A DNA stretch of 10,499 nt from positions 1 through 10,499 of the forward strand of contig JACQFK010000472.1 of NCBI GenBank assembly GCA_016200125.1, written 5' to 3'. A model generated the notes under the pieces. The model saw only the letters and a program-made list of their open reading frames with translations. It did no database searches and was not told the DNA's origin. The position numbers and the translations under genes were made by a program. Numbering within the stretch: the first letter of the stretch is position 1; every line of letters begins with the position of its first letter. The stretch is from Planctomycetota bacterium (GTDB lineage Bacteria; Planctomycetota; MHYJ01; JACPRB01). Below, piece after piece: positions 1-6,780 of this stretch.

Positions 1-171
1 CGAAGTCGATCCCGCGCCGCGCGAGATGGGCTGTCACGTCGCCCAGGGAGCGGCGGTTCTCGACGTCGGCTCGCAGCAGGCGGTCGCGGTCCGCCGGATC
101 GAGATGGGCGAGCCCCTTCCGGTCGCCGGCGTGCGACTCGAGGAAGGACTTCTTGTAGACGATGAGCACCT

Positions 172-175
<4 letters not shown>
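1..175 (-). CDS. Probable NAD kinase-like protein (N-terminal 58 residues; gene continues off the left edge)
   Basis: The gene starts at ATG 175-173 and runs leftward out of the window, so only 58 residues are visible. They begin MKVLIVYKKSFLES, a beta-strand followed by a K-K-S motif, and continue with a charged helical stretch. From memory this opening resembles divergent NAD(+)/NADH kinases (ATP-NAD kinase family, often labelled sugar kinase) of deltaproteobacteria and similar groups. The GGDGT and NE/D motifs that would prove this lie outside the window. The ATG overlaps the stop of the upstream Nudix regulator gene (ATGA, 172-175), so translation is probably coupled; no strong Shine-Dalgarno is visible. 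Context supports the call: NAD synthetase and an NAD-type regulator precede it, and NAD kinase would convert NAD to NADP. The alternative is an unrelated Rossmann-like protein. Confidence 0.55.
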
Positions 176-831
<656 letters not shown>

Positions 832-851
832 GCCCCCTCACTTCCGCCGCT

Positions 852-2482
852 CTAGAGCTTCCTCGCGATCGGGAAGCGGCGGCCCGTGCCGAACGCCTTC
901 GAGGTCACGCGGAGGCCCACCGGCGACTGGCGGCGCTTGTATTCGTTCTTCTCGATCAGCGCGACCGCCTTGTCGACCGCCTCCTTGGCGTGGCCCGCCG
1001 CGACGATCTCCTCCGGGGACTTGCCCTCCTCGATGTACAGCTTGAGGATGGGGTCGAGCACCTCGTACTCGGGAAGGTCGTCCGAGTCGCGCTGGTTGTG
1101 CCGGAGCTCCGCGCTGGGCGGGCGGCTGATCGTGTTCGCCGGGATGAGCTCGCGGCCGGAGTTCACGACCTCCTTGGCGATCCGGTAGACGAGGGTCTTG
1201 GGGACGTCGGCCAGCACGTCGAGGCCGCCGGCCATGTCGCCGTAGAGCGTGGTGTAGCCGGTGGCGAGCTCGCTCTTGTTGCCGGTGGAGAGCAGGAGGT
1301 GGCCCTGCTTGTTGGAGATCGCCATGAGCATCGAGCCGCGGATGCGCGCCTGGAGGTTCTGGTCGGCCAGGTCCCCGGGGCGGCCGCTGATGACCTTGCC
1401 GAGCTCGCCGGCGAAGCTGTCGAAGACCGGCTGGATCGGGATCGTCTTGAAGTCGATGCCGAGGTGCTTCGCGAGGCTCTCGGCGTCCTTCTTCGAGGCG
1501 TCGCTCGTGAACTGGGTGGGGAGCGAGACGCCCAGCACGTGGTCGGGCCCGAGGGCCTCGGCCGCGATCGTCGCGACGAGCGCCGAGTCGATGCCGCCCG
1601 AGAGGCCGACGACCGCCTTCTTGAAGCCGCACTTGTGGGCGTAGTCGCGCGTGCCCAGGACGAGGGCGCGGTAGACCGCGTCGACGTCGGAGAGCTTCAC
1701 GCCGTGCTGGTCGCCGGCGCCGTAGTCGAGGTCGATGAGGATGATGTCCTCCTCGAAGGGCTTGGCGTGGGCGATGATGTTGCCGGTGGCGTCGACCGCG
1801 AAGGAGTTGCCGTCGAAGACGAGCTCGTCGTTGCCGCCGACCTGGTTGACGCAGATCACGGGGCAGTTGTAGGTCTTCGCCTGCTTCTTCATCAGCTCCT
1901 CGCGGAGCCCGTCCTTGCCGATGTTCCAGGGCGAGGCGGACATGTTGAGGATCAGCTGGAACTTCTTCTTGGCCATCTCGGCGAGGGGGTCCTTCGCGTA
2001 CTTGCGGGGGCCGCACATCTCGTCGGTCCAGATGTCCTCGCAGATCGTGAGGGCGATCTTCTGGCCGCCGATCTTGAGCGGGGCGGTGCCGGCGGCGGGC
2101 TCGAAGTAGCGCGCCTCGTCGAAGACGTCGTAGGTCGGCAGGAGCGACTTGAAGCTGACGTAGGCGATCTCGCCGCCCTCGAGCAGCGCCGCGGCGTTGT
2201 AGAGCGGCTTGCCCTCGGCGGAGAGGTTCTTCTCGACGAAGCCGACGAGCGCGGAGATGTCCTTGACCTCGGGGCGAGCTCGCCGAGCGCGTTGATGTTC
2301 TGCTCGATGAAGGTCGAGCGCTCGAGGAGGTCGCGGGGCGGGTAGCCGGTGAGCGAGAGCTCCGGGAAGACGACGAGCTGGGCGCCGAGCTCGCGGGCGC
2401 GGCCGATGTACTGCAGGATCTTGTCGACGTTGCCGGAAATATCCCCGATCGTGGGGTTGATCTGTGCGGCGGCGATCTTCAT
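852..2482 (-). CDS. nadE: Glutamine-dependent NAD+ synthetase NadE, interrupted by a one-base frameshift
   Basis: Catalyses ATP-dependent amidation of nicotinic acid adenine dinucleotide to NAD+, taking ammonia from glutamine. ATG 2482-2480 follows AAAGGA six bases upstream. Codons run in one frame to about 2274 (71 residues), then the homology continues in another frame to TAG 854-852. Adding one G to the run at 2271-2274 (one C in the mRNA) restores a continuous 543-residue protein, normal for the two-domain enzyme. The N-terminal nitrilase/glutaminase domain keeps the triad E41 (FPELSLTGYPP), K112 (KSLLPTYDVF) and C148 (ICEDIW). The C-terminal synthetase domain has the PP-loop SGGIDS at 295-300, STGNKSELATGYTTLYGD and the RPPSAELR segment. 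It is first gene of the minus-strand operon with the NrtR-like and NAD-kinase-like genes. The frameshift could be a sequencing error or real; separate 5' and 3' open frames overlap between 1952 and 2018 but are not independent genes. Confidence 0.93.
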
Positions 2483-2496
2483 CCCATATCCTTTCC

Positions 2497-2533
2497 GGAG
2501 GGGGCGGCGCGCCCGGCGCGTCCGGGTCCCTCC
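2497..2533 (-). promoter_or_regulatory. GC-rich stem-loop in the nadE leader, just before the ribosome binding site
   Basis: In the mRNA sense, GGAGGG (2533-2528) can pair with CCCTCC (2502-2497), closing a very GC-rich loop that can form its own CCCGG/CCGGG helix. The 3' arm ends only two bases before the GAAAGGAT ribosome binding site of nadE. It could influence initiation or be a transcription attenuator. There is no T-run after it, so it is not a classical terminator. Pairing is seen in sequence; the role is inferred, and in such GC-rich DNA chance pairing is possible. Confidence 0.3.
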
Positions 2534-2578
2534 TTGGTATTCGTCACCGGTTCCGGGGATCCGCGGCGAACCGCGCCG

Positions 2579-2607
2579 ATAGTATCCCCGGTTACGTCAC
2601 CTTCACT
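2579..2607 (-). promoter_or_regulatory. Candidate nadE promoter with palindromic operator-like site
   Basis: On the minus strand TACTAT (2584-2579) is a possible -10, with only a poor -35 (GTGAAG, 2606-2601, 16-base spacer). A near-perfect 12-base palindrome, GGTTACGTCACC (2590-2601, 10 of 12 positions symmetric), fills most of the spacer, where a repressor would block the polymerase. Transcription from here would give a leader of about 90 bases. The NrtR-like regulator encoded downstream is the obvious candidate to bind it, but I cannot match it to a known NrtR consensus. Confidence 0.3.
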
Positions 2608-2626
2608 GAACGCCCGTAAGATTTGC

Positions 2627-2686
2627 CTGCCAAGGAGATACGGAGCTTTCTCCGCACCCGTTTGATCCCGGACTCCGCCTTGGCAG
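2627..2686. repeat. Long inverted repeat with an internal hairpin (possible structured RNA or binding site)
   Basis: CTGCCAAGG (2627-2635) and CCTTGGCAG (2678-2686) are perfect 9-base inverted arms separated by 42 bases. Inside lies a second hairpin, CGGAG (2641-2645) / CTCCG (2650-2654) with a CTTT loop, and a small palindromic CGGACTCCG (2669-2677). The nested arrangement is symmetric enough to fold on either strand. No tRNA fold fits. It could be a structured leader element for either flanking gene or a protein-binding site. The function is unknown. Confidence 0.5.
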
Positions 2687-2711
2687 CGCGGAGGCCGGTC
2701 ACGGGGCCGAT

Positions 2712-2745
2712 TTGACGGCCCGAAGCGAGTCGATTTTATACTCGC
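2712..2745 (+). promoter_or_regulatory. Candidate rightward promoter with an inverted repeat overlapping the -10
   Basis: TTGACG (2712-2717, 5 of 6 to TTGACA) is followed by TATACT (2737-2742, 5 of 6 to TATAAT) with a 19-base spacer; an alternative TTTATA at 2735-2740 gives 17. The perfect repeat GCGAGT (2725-2730) / ACTCGC (2740-2745), with a 9-base AT-rich centre, covers the -10 region. That is a typical layout for a repressed promoter. The start of transcription would lie about 90 bases before the gluconolactonase-like gene. Confidence 0.4.
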
Positions 2746-2785
2746 AACGGGGGCGGGATGCAACAGTTTTGAAGCGCGGGAAGGA

Positions 2786-2814
2786 ATGACGGCGCTGCGG
2801 GATCACCCCATAAT
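2786..2814 (+). promoter_or_regulatory. Candidate promoter directly upstream of the gluconolactonase-like gene
   Basis: ATGACG (2786-2791, 4 of 6 to TTGACA), a 17-base spacer, and CATAAT (2809-2814, 5 of 6 to TATAAT). Transcription would start near 2821, leaving a leader of about 20 bases that contains the GAAGGAGG ribosome binding site at 2831-2838. Confidence 0.4.
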
Positions 2815-2841
2815 CCCCCCGGGCGGCCCCGAAGGAGGACC

Positions 2842-3630
2842 CTGCGCTTCGCCATCCTGGCCTTCGTGCTGCTTCCCGCGCCGGTCGACTTCAGCGTCGA
2901 CGATCCCGTCGAGTTCCCCAGGATCCTCGCGGCGGACTCCGTCGTCGACCTGGCCACCCAGTCGGGCGGCAAGCTGTTCAACTCCCCGAACGACGTCGTC
3001 GTCAAGTCCGACGGGACCGTCCGGTTCAGCGATCCCGACTACGGCCTGGCGGGGCGGACCCAGGAGCAGGCGGGCAACTACGTCTTCCGCTTCGATCCCG
3101 GCACGGGGATCGCCCAGGCCGTGCTGACCGACCTCGTCGAGCCCAACGGCCTCTGTTTCTCGCCGGACGAGACGAAGCTCTCCGTCGCCGACTCCGATCC
3201 GTCGAAGCGCCACATCCGCGCGTCCAGCGTGTCGGCGATGAACGCAGTCGCCGACCTGGGCGTGTTCGCGACGCCGGCGATCGGGAACCCCGACGGCATC
3301 CGCTGCGACCAGGACGGACGCGTGTTCTCGAGCGCGGGGAACGGCGTGCAGGTGTTCCTGCCGAACGGCGCCTCGATCGGGACGATCCTGATCCCCGAGA
3401 CGCCGACGAACCTCTGCTTCGGCGGCGCGGACGGCCAGACGCTGTTCATCACCGCGCAGACGTCGCTCTACACGGTCCATCTGGGCGTGAAGGGTTCGGG
3501 CACCGCGAGCGGCGCTCCGCCGGCCGGCGGCGGAGGAGGCGGGGGCGGCGGAGGCTGCGGCGCGACGGGCCTGGAGGCCGCGCTCGTCCTCCTCCTGACG
3601 CTGCTCCGGCGGGCCTACTCGGGGCGGTAG
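2842..3630 (+). CDS. Secreted SMP-30/gluconolactonase-like protein, lacking the first propeller blades, with a Gly-rich sorting-like C-terminus
   Basis: No ATG is available. A strong GAAGGAGG (2831-2838) points to CTG at 2842, giving 262 residues that begin LRFAILAFVLLPAP, a signal-peptide-like start. GTG 2866 is the other option (254 residues) but loses the signal and sits 27 bases from the ribosome site. Family motifs are present: NSPNDVVVKSDGT (47-59), PNGLCFSPDE (101-110), NPDGIRCD (139-146). The N-terminal part with the metal-binding E-G-P motif is absent. As I recall, relatives carry about 80-100 residues between the sequences matching EFPRILAAD...DLA and KLNSPND; here these lie side by side around residue 40. 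The tail has ten Gly codons (3526-3555), Cys, a hydrophobic helix and Arg-Arg, as in MYXO-CTERM or GlyGly-CTERM proteins. Lactone hydrolysis is the family activity, but this copy is probably inactive or decaying. Confidence 0.75.
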   Translation: MRFAILAFVLLPAPVDFSVDDPVEFPRILAADSVVDLATQSGGKLFNSPNDVVVKSDGTVRFSDPDYGLAGRTQEQAGNYVFRFDPGTGIAQAVLTDLVEPNGLCFSPDETKLSVADSDPSKRHIRASSVSAMNAVADLGVFATPAIGNPDGIRCDQDGRVFSSAGNGVQVFLPNGASIGTILIPETPTNLCFGGADGQTLFITAQTSLYTVHLGVKGSGTASGAPPAGGGGGGGGGGCGATGLEAALVLLLTLLRRAYSGR

Positions 3631-4658
3631 CCCCGCCACATCCACACCAGGGTGTCCGCCAGCGTCTGCTGGAACACCTTGCCGTCGCAGTGCTTCGTCG
3701 CCTTGCTGAACACGAAGCGGTAGTCGTAGCCCTTGGCTTTCAGCGCGGCGGCGGTCCGCTGGTTGGCCATCACCCAGTTGTGGTTGGTGCTTTCGGGATC
3801 GTTGGCGCGAAGGTCGTTCTCGGACACGTGCGTGAAGATGCGCAGCGGCTTCTTCTCGGCGTTTTCAATGAGCTTCATCCCGGAGTGGTACTCCCAGGCG
3901 CCGAGCGGGAACTTCGCCTCTTCCGGCGCGTTGTCGGCCTGCTGGTCCACGAAGGTGCCCGAGTAGGTGATCAGCCGGCGGAAGAGGTCGGGACGGAACC
4001 AGCCGGCCGTGAGCGCGGCCGCGCCGCCGGAACTGCAGCCCATCACCGAGCGGCCCCAGGGATCCGACGTGAAGGCCAGCTTCGGGAAGGCGGCCTTGAT
4101 CTTCTCGTCGGCGAGGACGGCGGGGAGCACCTCGTCGTTGATGAAGCGGGCGTGGCGGTCGGACATCGTGTCGTACTCAAGGCCGCGCTCGCTGCCCTTG
4201 CCGTCGTTGCCGCCGTTCTGGATGGCGACCACGATGAAGGCCGGCAGGCTGCGCTTGGGGTCCTTGGAGATCGTCAGGTTGTCGAGCGCGTTGCGCACCA
4301 GGCCCATCTGGCCGGGGCCGTCGAAGATCACCTGCAGGGGCGCCTTCGTGCCGTCCTTGTAGGCGGCGGGCACGTAGACGCTGATCTCGCGCGTTTTGCG
4401 GACCTCCTTCTTCGGGTCCAGGGTGCCGTCATTGCCCGGGAAGATCTTGCTGTCCGCCAGCGTCATCGAGAACTTGAAGGCCTGCCCCTTGGGGCTGCCC
4501 TTGTCCTTCAGGTCGGGATCGACCTCGTAGTCGGGGCCGATGACGATGTCGCCGTTGCCGGTCGCATCGGGCTTCTCCTGCGCCTCCCCGGCGCCGCCGA
4601 AGCCCGCGAACAGGAGACCGCCGGTGAGGACGAAGAGCAGCCTGGCGTTCCGATTCAT
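3615..4658 (-). CDS. Secreted alpha/beta-hydrolase, putative esterase (enterochelin esterase/esterase D-like)
   Basis: 347 residues from ATG 4658-4656, chosen because GAGGGA lies eight bases upstream and a signal peptide follows directly (MNRNARLLFVLTGGLLFAG, cleavage likely after GEA, residue 26). An ATG at 4691 would add 11 residues before the signal and is unlikely. The nucleophile elbow is GCSSG (207-211, S209). The likely acid lies in SENDLRAND (279-287) and the catalytic His is H323 in TKHCDGK. YVPAAY, VIFDGPGQMG and NWVMANQRTAAALKAKGYDY match the putative-esterase family (PF00756) as known to me. It would hydrolyse an ester outside the cytoplasm; the substrate is unknown. It converges on the gluconolactonase-like gene and their 3' ends overlap by 16 bases. 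In related bacteria, as I recall, such esterase and gluconolactonase domains are often neighbours or fused, which hints at a shared sugar-ester or lactone pathway. Confidence 0.82.
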   Translation of the reverse strand: MNRNARLLFVLTGGLLFAGFGGAGEAQEKPDATGNGDIVIGPDYEVDPDLKDKGSPKGQAFKFSMTLADSKIFPGNDGTLDPKKEVRKTREISVYVPAAYKDGTKAPLQVIFDGPGQMGLVRNALDNLTISKDPKRSLPAFIVVAIQNGGNDGKGSERGLEYDTMSDRHARFINDEVLPAVLADEKIKAAFPKLAFTSDPWGRSVMGCSSGGAAALTAGWFRPDLFRRLITYSGTFVDQQADNAPEEAKFPLGAWEYHSGMKLIENAEKKPLRIFTHVSENDLRANDPESTNHNWVMANQRTAAALKAKGYDYRFVFSKATKHCDGKVFQQTLADTLVWMWRGYRPE

Positions 4659-4808
4659 CGTCAAAGTCCCTCGATTCCGATTCCCGAGCATACCGGAAAG
4701 GGGTCCGGACTTTCAGCAATTACTCTCCCCCTCGATTTCCAGGAAAGACGAAAGCCCCGGGGTCGGAAACCGGATTGGAGGGACGGCGGTATGCGGGAAC
4801 GAAGGCGG

Positions 4809-4837
4809 TTGTTCGGCCGTCTAAGGAGTAGTATACT
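4809..4837 (+). promoter_or_regulatory. Promoter of the kinase gene
   Basis: TTGTTC (4809-4814), a 17-base spacer and TATACT (4832-4837, 5 of 6 to TATAAT) lie 21 bases before the ATG. Transcription would start near 4844. The ribosome binding site GGAGAGG (4847-4853) ends five bases before the ATG at 4859, so the leader is short and simple. Confidence 0.6.
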
Positions 4838-4858
4838 TTCGACAGCGGAGAGGCGGTC

Positions 4859-6271
4859 ATGCAGGACGTAGCCGTCGGCGGAACCCTTCACGGTCACAAG
4901 CTCCTCGAGAAGGTGGGGCGGGGCCATTACGGCGAGGTGTGGCGCGCCGAGTACATGGGCCACGAGGTCGCGCTCAAGATCTTCAGCGGCGACCGCAAGC
5001 CCGCCCATCTCCGCCGCGAGGTCTTCGCCCAGTACGCCCTCGGCCGCCTCGACGGCGCGGAAGGCCGCTGGTTCCCCCGCGTCGAACACCTGGACCTCGA
5101 CGCCGATCCGCCCTATCTCCGGATGGAGTTCATCGAGGGCTCGCCCCTCGAGGAGCTGATCTCGAACCCCGCGCTTTCGCTCGACGAGCGGCTGGCGATC
5201 GGCGAGCAGGTGCTGCGGGCGCTCGCCGCGGTCCACGCCCACGACTTCGTCCACGGCGACCTCTCGCCGCTCAACGTGCTGGTGACCCCGTCGCGCGACG
5301 TCCGCCTCATCGACGTCGGCTACGGCGCGCTCTTCGACACGGCGCGCGACATCGCGCTGTCGACGACGAACGACGACCAGCCGACGGGCGTGGCCTCGCC
5401 GCTCTACTCGGCGCCCGAGCGCTTCAAGATCGCCGCGGACGGCTGCGGCAAGCCCTCGGACGTCTTCTCCTTCGGCAAGCTGCTCTACCACCTGATCACG
5501 GGGGAGCAGCCCTTCGTGATCAAGCCGGTGAGCCTGAAGTTCCGGGCCCTCGGCGCGAAGTGGGACGACTTCGTCTTCAAGTGCCTGGAGGAGAAGCCCG
5601 AGAACCGCTTCGCCGACGGCGCGGCCGCGCTGGCCGAGTACCGGCGGATCTTCCGGCCCGCGCTGGCGGCGGGGGAGTACCGCTCGGAATGCCCCGAGTG
5701 CCAGGCCGCGCAGTCGATCCCCGGCGGCTGGGCGGGCGAGCGCTTCGACTGCCGCGCCTGCGGCCGCCGCCTGGAGGTCCTCTTCTACGACGACGCCTCG
5801 CGCTACGCCACGACCGCGCTGCTCAGCGGCGCGGACGCCCAGCGTCCGCCCGACATCCAGATCCTCGACGTCCAGACGGACGCGCGGACCAAGAAGTTCT
5901 GCCCCGCCTGCGGCGGCGAGATGAAGGTCGAAGCCAAGAAATGCCGCCACTGCGGCACCTGGGCGGACGAGAAGGCGCAGGAGCTCGTCGCGGCGGCGCC
6001 TGCGGCCCGGCCGGCCGAGCCTCCATCCTACCTGATGGCGGCGATGGTCACCTTCGTGGGATACTTCTTCTTCTGGATTCCCGGGCTGATCCTCAACGCC
6101 TACTTCCTGGACGGCGCCCGGCGCGCCGCGAAGGAGACCGGCCGCGAACCCGCCGGCCTCGGCGTGCTCCGCGCGCTCCTCATCCTGTTCGTCTACGTCC
6201 CGCTCGCCCTGCTCGGCGCCCTGACGATGCTCGTCATCGTCGGCACCGTGATCGCCCGCGCGGTTTCGTAA
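4859..6271 (+). CDS. Membrane-anchored Hanks-type Ser/Thr protein kinase with two zinc ribbons
   Basis: 470 residues. The kinase domain (about 10-268) has the Gly loop GRGHYG (20-25), K40 in VALK, E54 of helix C, the catalytic loop HGDLSPLNVL (D134, N139), metal D152 in IDVGYG, APE at 185-187, D201 and R250. All key catalytic residues are present, so it should be active. It is a non-RD kinase (HGD in place of HRD) with DVG in place of DFG. Next come two four-cysteine zinc ribbons, C278/C281/C298/C301 and C348/C351/C362/C365, a linker rich in Ala and Pro, and two transmembrane helices (about 391-416 and 436-465). The kinase and ribbons are probably cytoplasmic, with no extracellular sensor domain. 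Unlike common bacterial PknB-type kinases it has two C-terminal helices and no PASTA or repeat domain. It appears monocistronic; no phosphatase or substrate gene is adjacent, so its targets cannot be told from context. Confidence 0.9.
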   Translation: MQDVAVGGTLHGHKLLEKVGRGHYGEVWRAEYMGHEVALKIFSGDRKPAHLRREVFAQYALGRLDGAEGRWFPRVEHLDLDADPPYLRMEFIEGSPLEELISNPALSLDERLAIGEQVLRALAAVHAHDFVHGDLSPLNVLVTPSRDVRLIDVGYGALFDTARDIALSTTNDDQPTGVASPLYSAPERFKIAADGCGKPSDVFSFGKLLYHLITGEQPFVIKPVSLKFRALGAKWDDFVFKCLEEKPENRFADGAAALAEYRRIFRPALAAGEYRSECPECQAAQSIPGGWAGERFDCRACGRRLEVLFYDDASRYATTALLSGADAQRPPDIQILDVQTDARTKKFCPACGGEMKVEAKKCRHCGTWADEKAQELVAAAPAARPAEPPSYLMAAMVTFVGYFFFWIPGLILNAYFLDGARRAAKETGREPAGLGVLRALLILFVYVPLALLGALTMLVIVGTVIARAVS

Positions 6272-6295
6272 CTCGTGGCGCGCCGCACCTGCCGG

Positions 6296-6304
6296 TGCTA
6301 TAGT
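6296..6304 (+). promoter_or_regulatory. Extended -10 promoter of ispF-cysS
   Basis: TGCTATAGT (6296-6304) is an extended -10 (TGn + TATAGT, 5 of 6). No convincing -35 is seen 17 bases upstream. The hexamer ends only 11 bases before the ispF ATG, so the mRNA would have about five leader bases, and no Shine-Dalgarno exists in this gap. The whole kinase-ispF gap is 44 bases. Confidence 0.45.
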
Positions 6305-6315
6305 TCACCTCTGAC

Positions 6316-6780
6316 ATGGCGATCGGCCACGGCTGGGACCTCCACAAGCTCGTCCCCGGGCGGAAATTCCTTCTGGGCGGCGTGGAGATCCCCCATCCCA
6401 CGGGCCCCCTCGGCCATTCCGACGGCGACGTGCTCCTCCACGCGGTGATCGACGCTCTGCTCGGCGCCGCCGGGCAGGGCGACATCGGCCGCCACTTCCC
6501 CGACAGCGATCCCTCGATCAAGGGCATCTCGAGCGAGGCGATGCTCGCCAAAGTCCTCGACCTGCTCCGGGGGAAGTGGACGATCGTCAACATCGACGCC
6601 ACCGTGATCGCGGAGGCGCCGAAGATCGCGCCCCACCGCGAGGCGATCCGCGCCCGGATCGCCGCGCTGACCGGCTGCGGCCAGGTGAACGTGAAGGCGA
6701 AGACCAGCGAGGGGCTGGGCTGGATCGGGGCGCGCGAGGCGATCGAATGCCACGCGGTCGCCGAGCTGAAACCCGCATGA
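6316..6780 (+). CDS. ispF: 2-C-methyl-D-erythritol 2,4-cyclodiphosphate synthase (IspF)
   Basis: 154 residues, the usual IspF length, starting MAIGHGWDLHKLV, which matches the family start and fixes the ATG. The fifth step of the non-mevalonate (MEP) isoprenoid pathway: cyclises CDP-methylerythritol 2-phosphate with release of CMP. The metal ligands D8, H10 and H42 are present (GWDLH; HSDGDVLLHAVIDALLGA), as are the FPDSDP motif (61-66) and the NVKAKTSEGLGWIG segment that lines the cytidine pocket. It would act as a cytoplasmic homotrimer. The stop TGA overlaps the cysS start (ATGA, 6777-6780), so the two are cotranscribed and probably coupled; ispF next to cysS is a known arrangement in many bacteria. 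There is no Shine-Dalgarno before the ATG. Confidence 0.96.
   Translation: MAIGHGWDLHKLVPGRKFLLGGVEIPHPTGPLGHSDGDVLLHAVIDALLGAAGQGDIGRHFPDSDPSIKGISSEAMLAKVLDLLRGKWTIVNIDATVIAEAPKIAPHREAIRARIAALTGCGQVNVKAKTSEGLGWIGAREAIECHAVAELKPA

Larger units (their letters stand above)
2483..2841. other. Divergent intergenic regulatory region between nadE and the gluconolactonase-like gene, no gene seen
   Basis: 359 bases without a credible coding frame on either strand; short open frames here have no recognisable protein sequence. It is locally less GC-rich than the genes, especially around 2576-2670 and 2731-2742. It contains the nadE leader with a hairpin (2497-2533), a palindrome (2590-2601), a long inverted repeat (2627-2686), an inverted repeat over a possible -10 (2725-2745) and a second rightward promoter candidate (2786-2814). 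These are described separately. Confidence 0.8.

Noticed and set aside
2265..2282. Programmed -1 ribosomal frameshift in nadE
   Set aside because: The shift needed is -1, but the local codons (CTC GCC CCG AGG) do not form an X-XXY-YYZ slippery site, and NadE is not known to be made this way; a lost G in a G-run is simpler.
990..2345. A 451-codon open frame on the plus strand opposite nadE
   Set aside because: It is antisense to a clearly recognisable NAD synthetase, is made of low-complexity Arg/Ala/Gly/Val/Asp/Leu sequence and has no family match; typical of high-GC antisense frames.
2627..2686. tRNA or NAD+ riboswitch
   Set aside because: A T-arm-like TTTGATC loop is present but its stem does not pair and no anticodon arm or 7-base acceptor exists. 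The conserved sequences I recall for the nadA-type NAD+ riboswitch are not there.
4693..4708. Inverted repeat CCGGA-N6-TCCGG upstream of the esterase with a possible TATGCT -10 on the minus strand
   Set aside because: The arms are short and GC-rich, there is no credible -35 at the right distance, and chance occurrence is likely; not strong enough to call a promoter or operator.
3690..4871. A 393-codon plus-strand open frame opposite the esterase
   Set aside because: Antisense to a gene with signal peptide and catalytic triad; composition is that of a shadow frame and it would run into the kinase promoter and start.
4661..5950. A 429-codon minus-strand open frame opposite the kinase
   Set aside because: Kinase motifs on the other strand are unambiguous; this frame is biased to Arg/Val/Ala/Glu and has no ribosome site or motif.
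4859..6271. Kinase as part of a phage-defence system
   Set aside because: No partner nuclease, ATPase or methylase is adjacent; neighbours are housekeeping or secreted-enzyme genes, and the domain set is equally expected of a signalling kinase.
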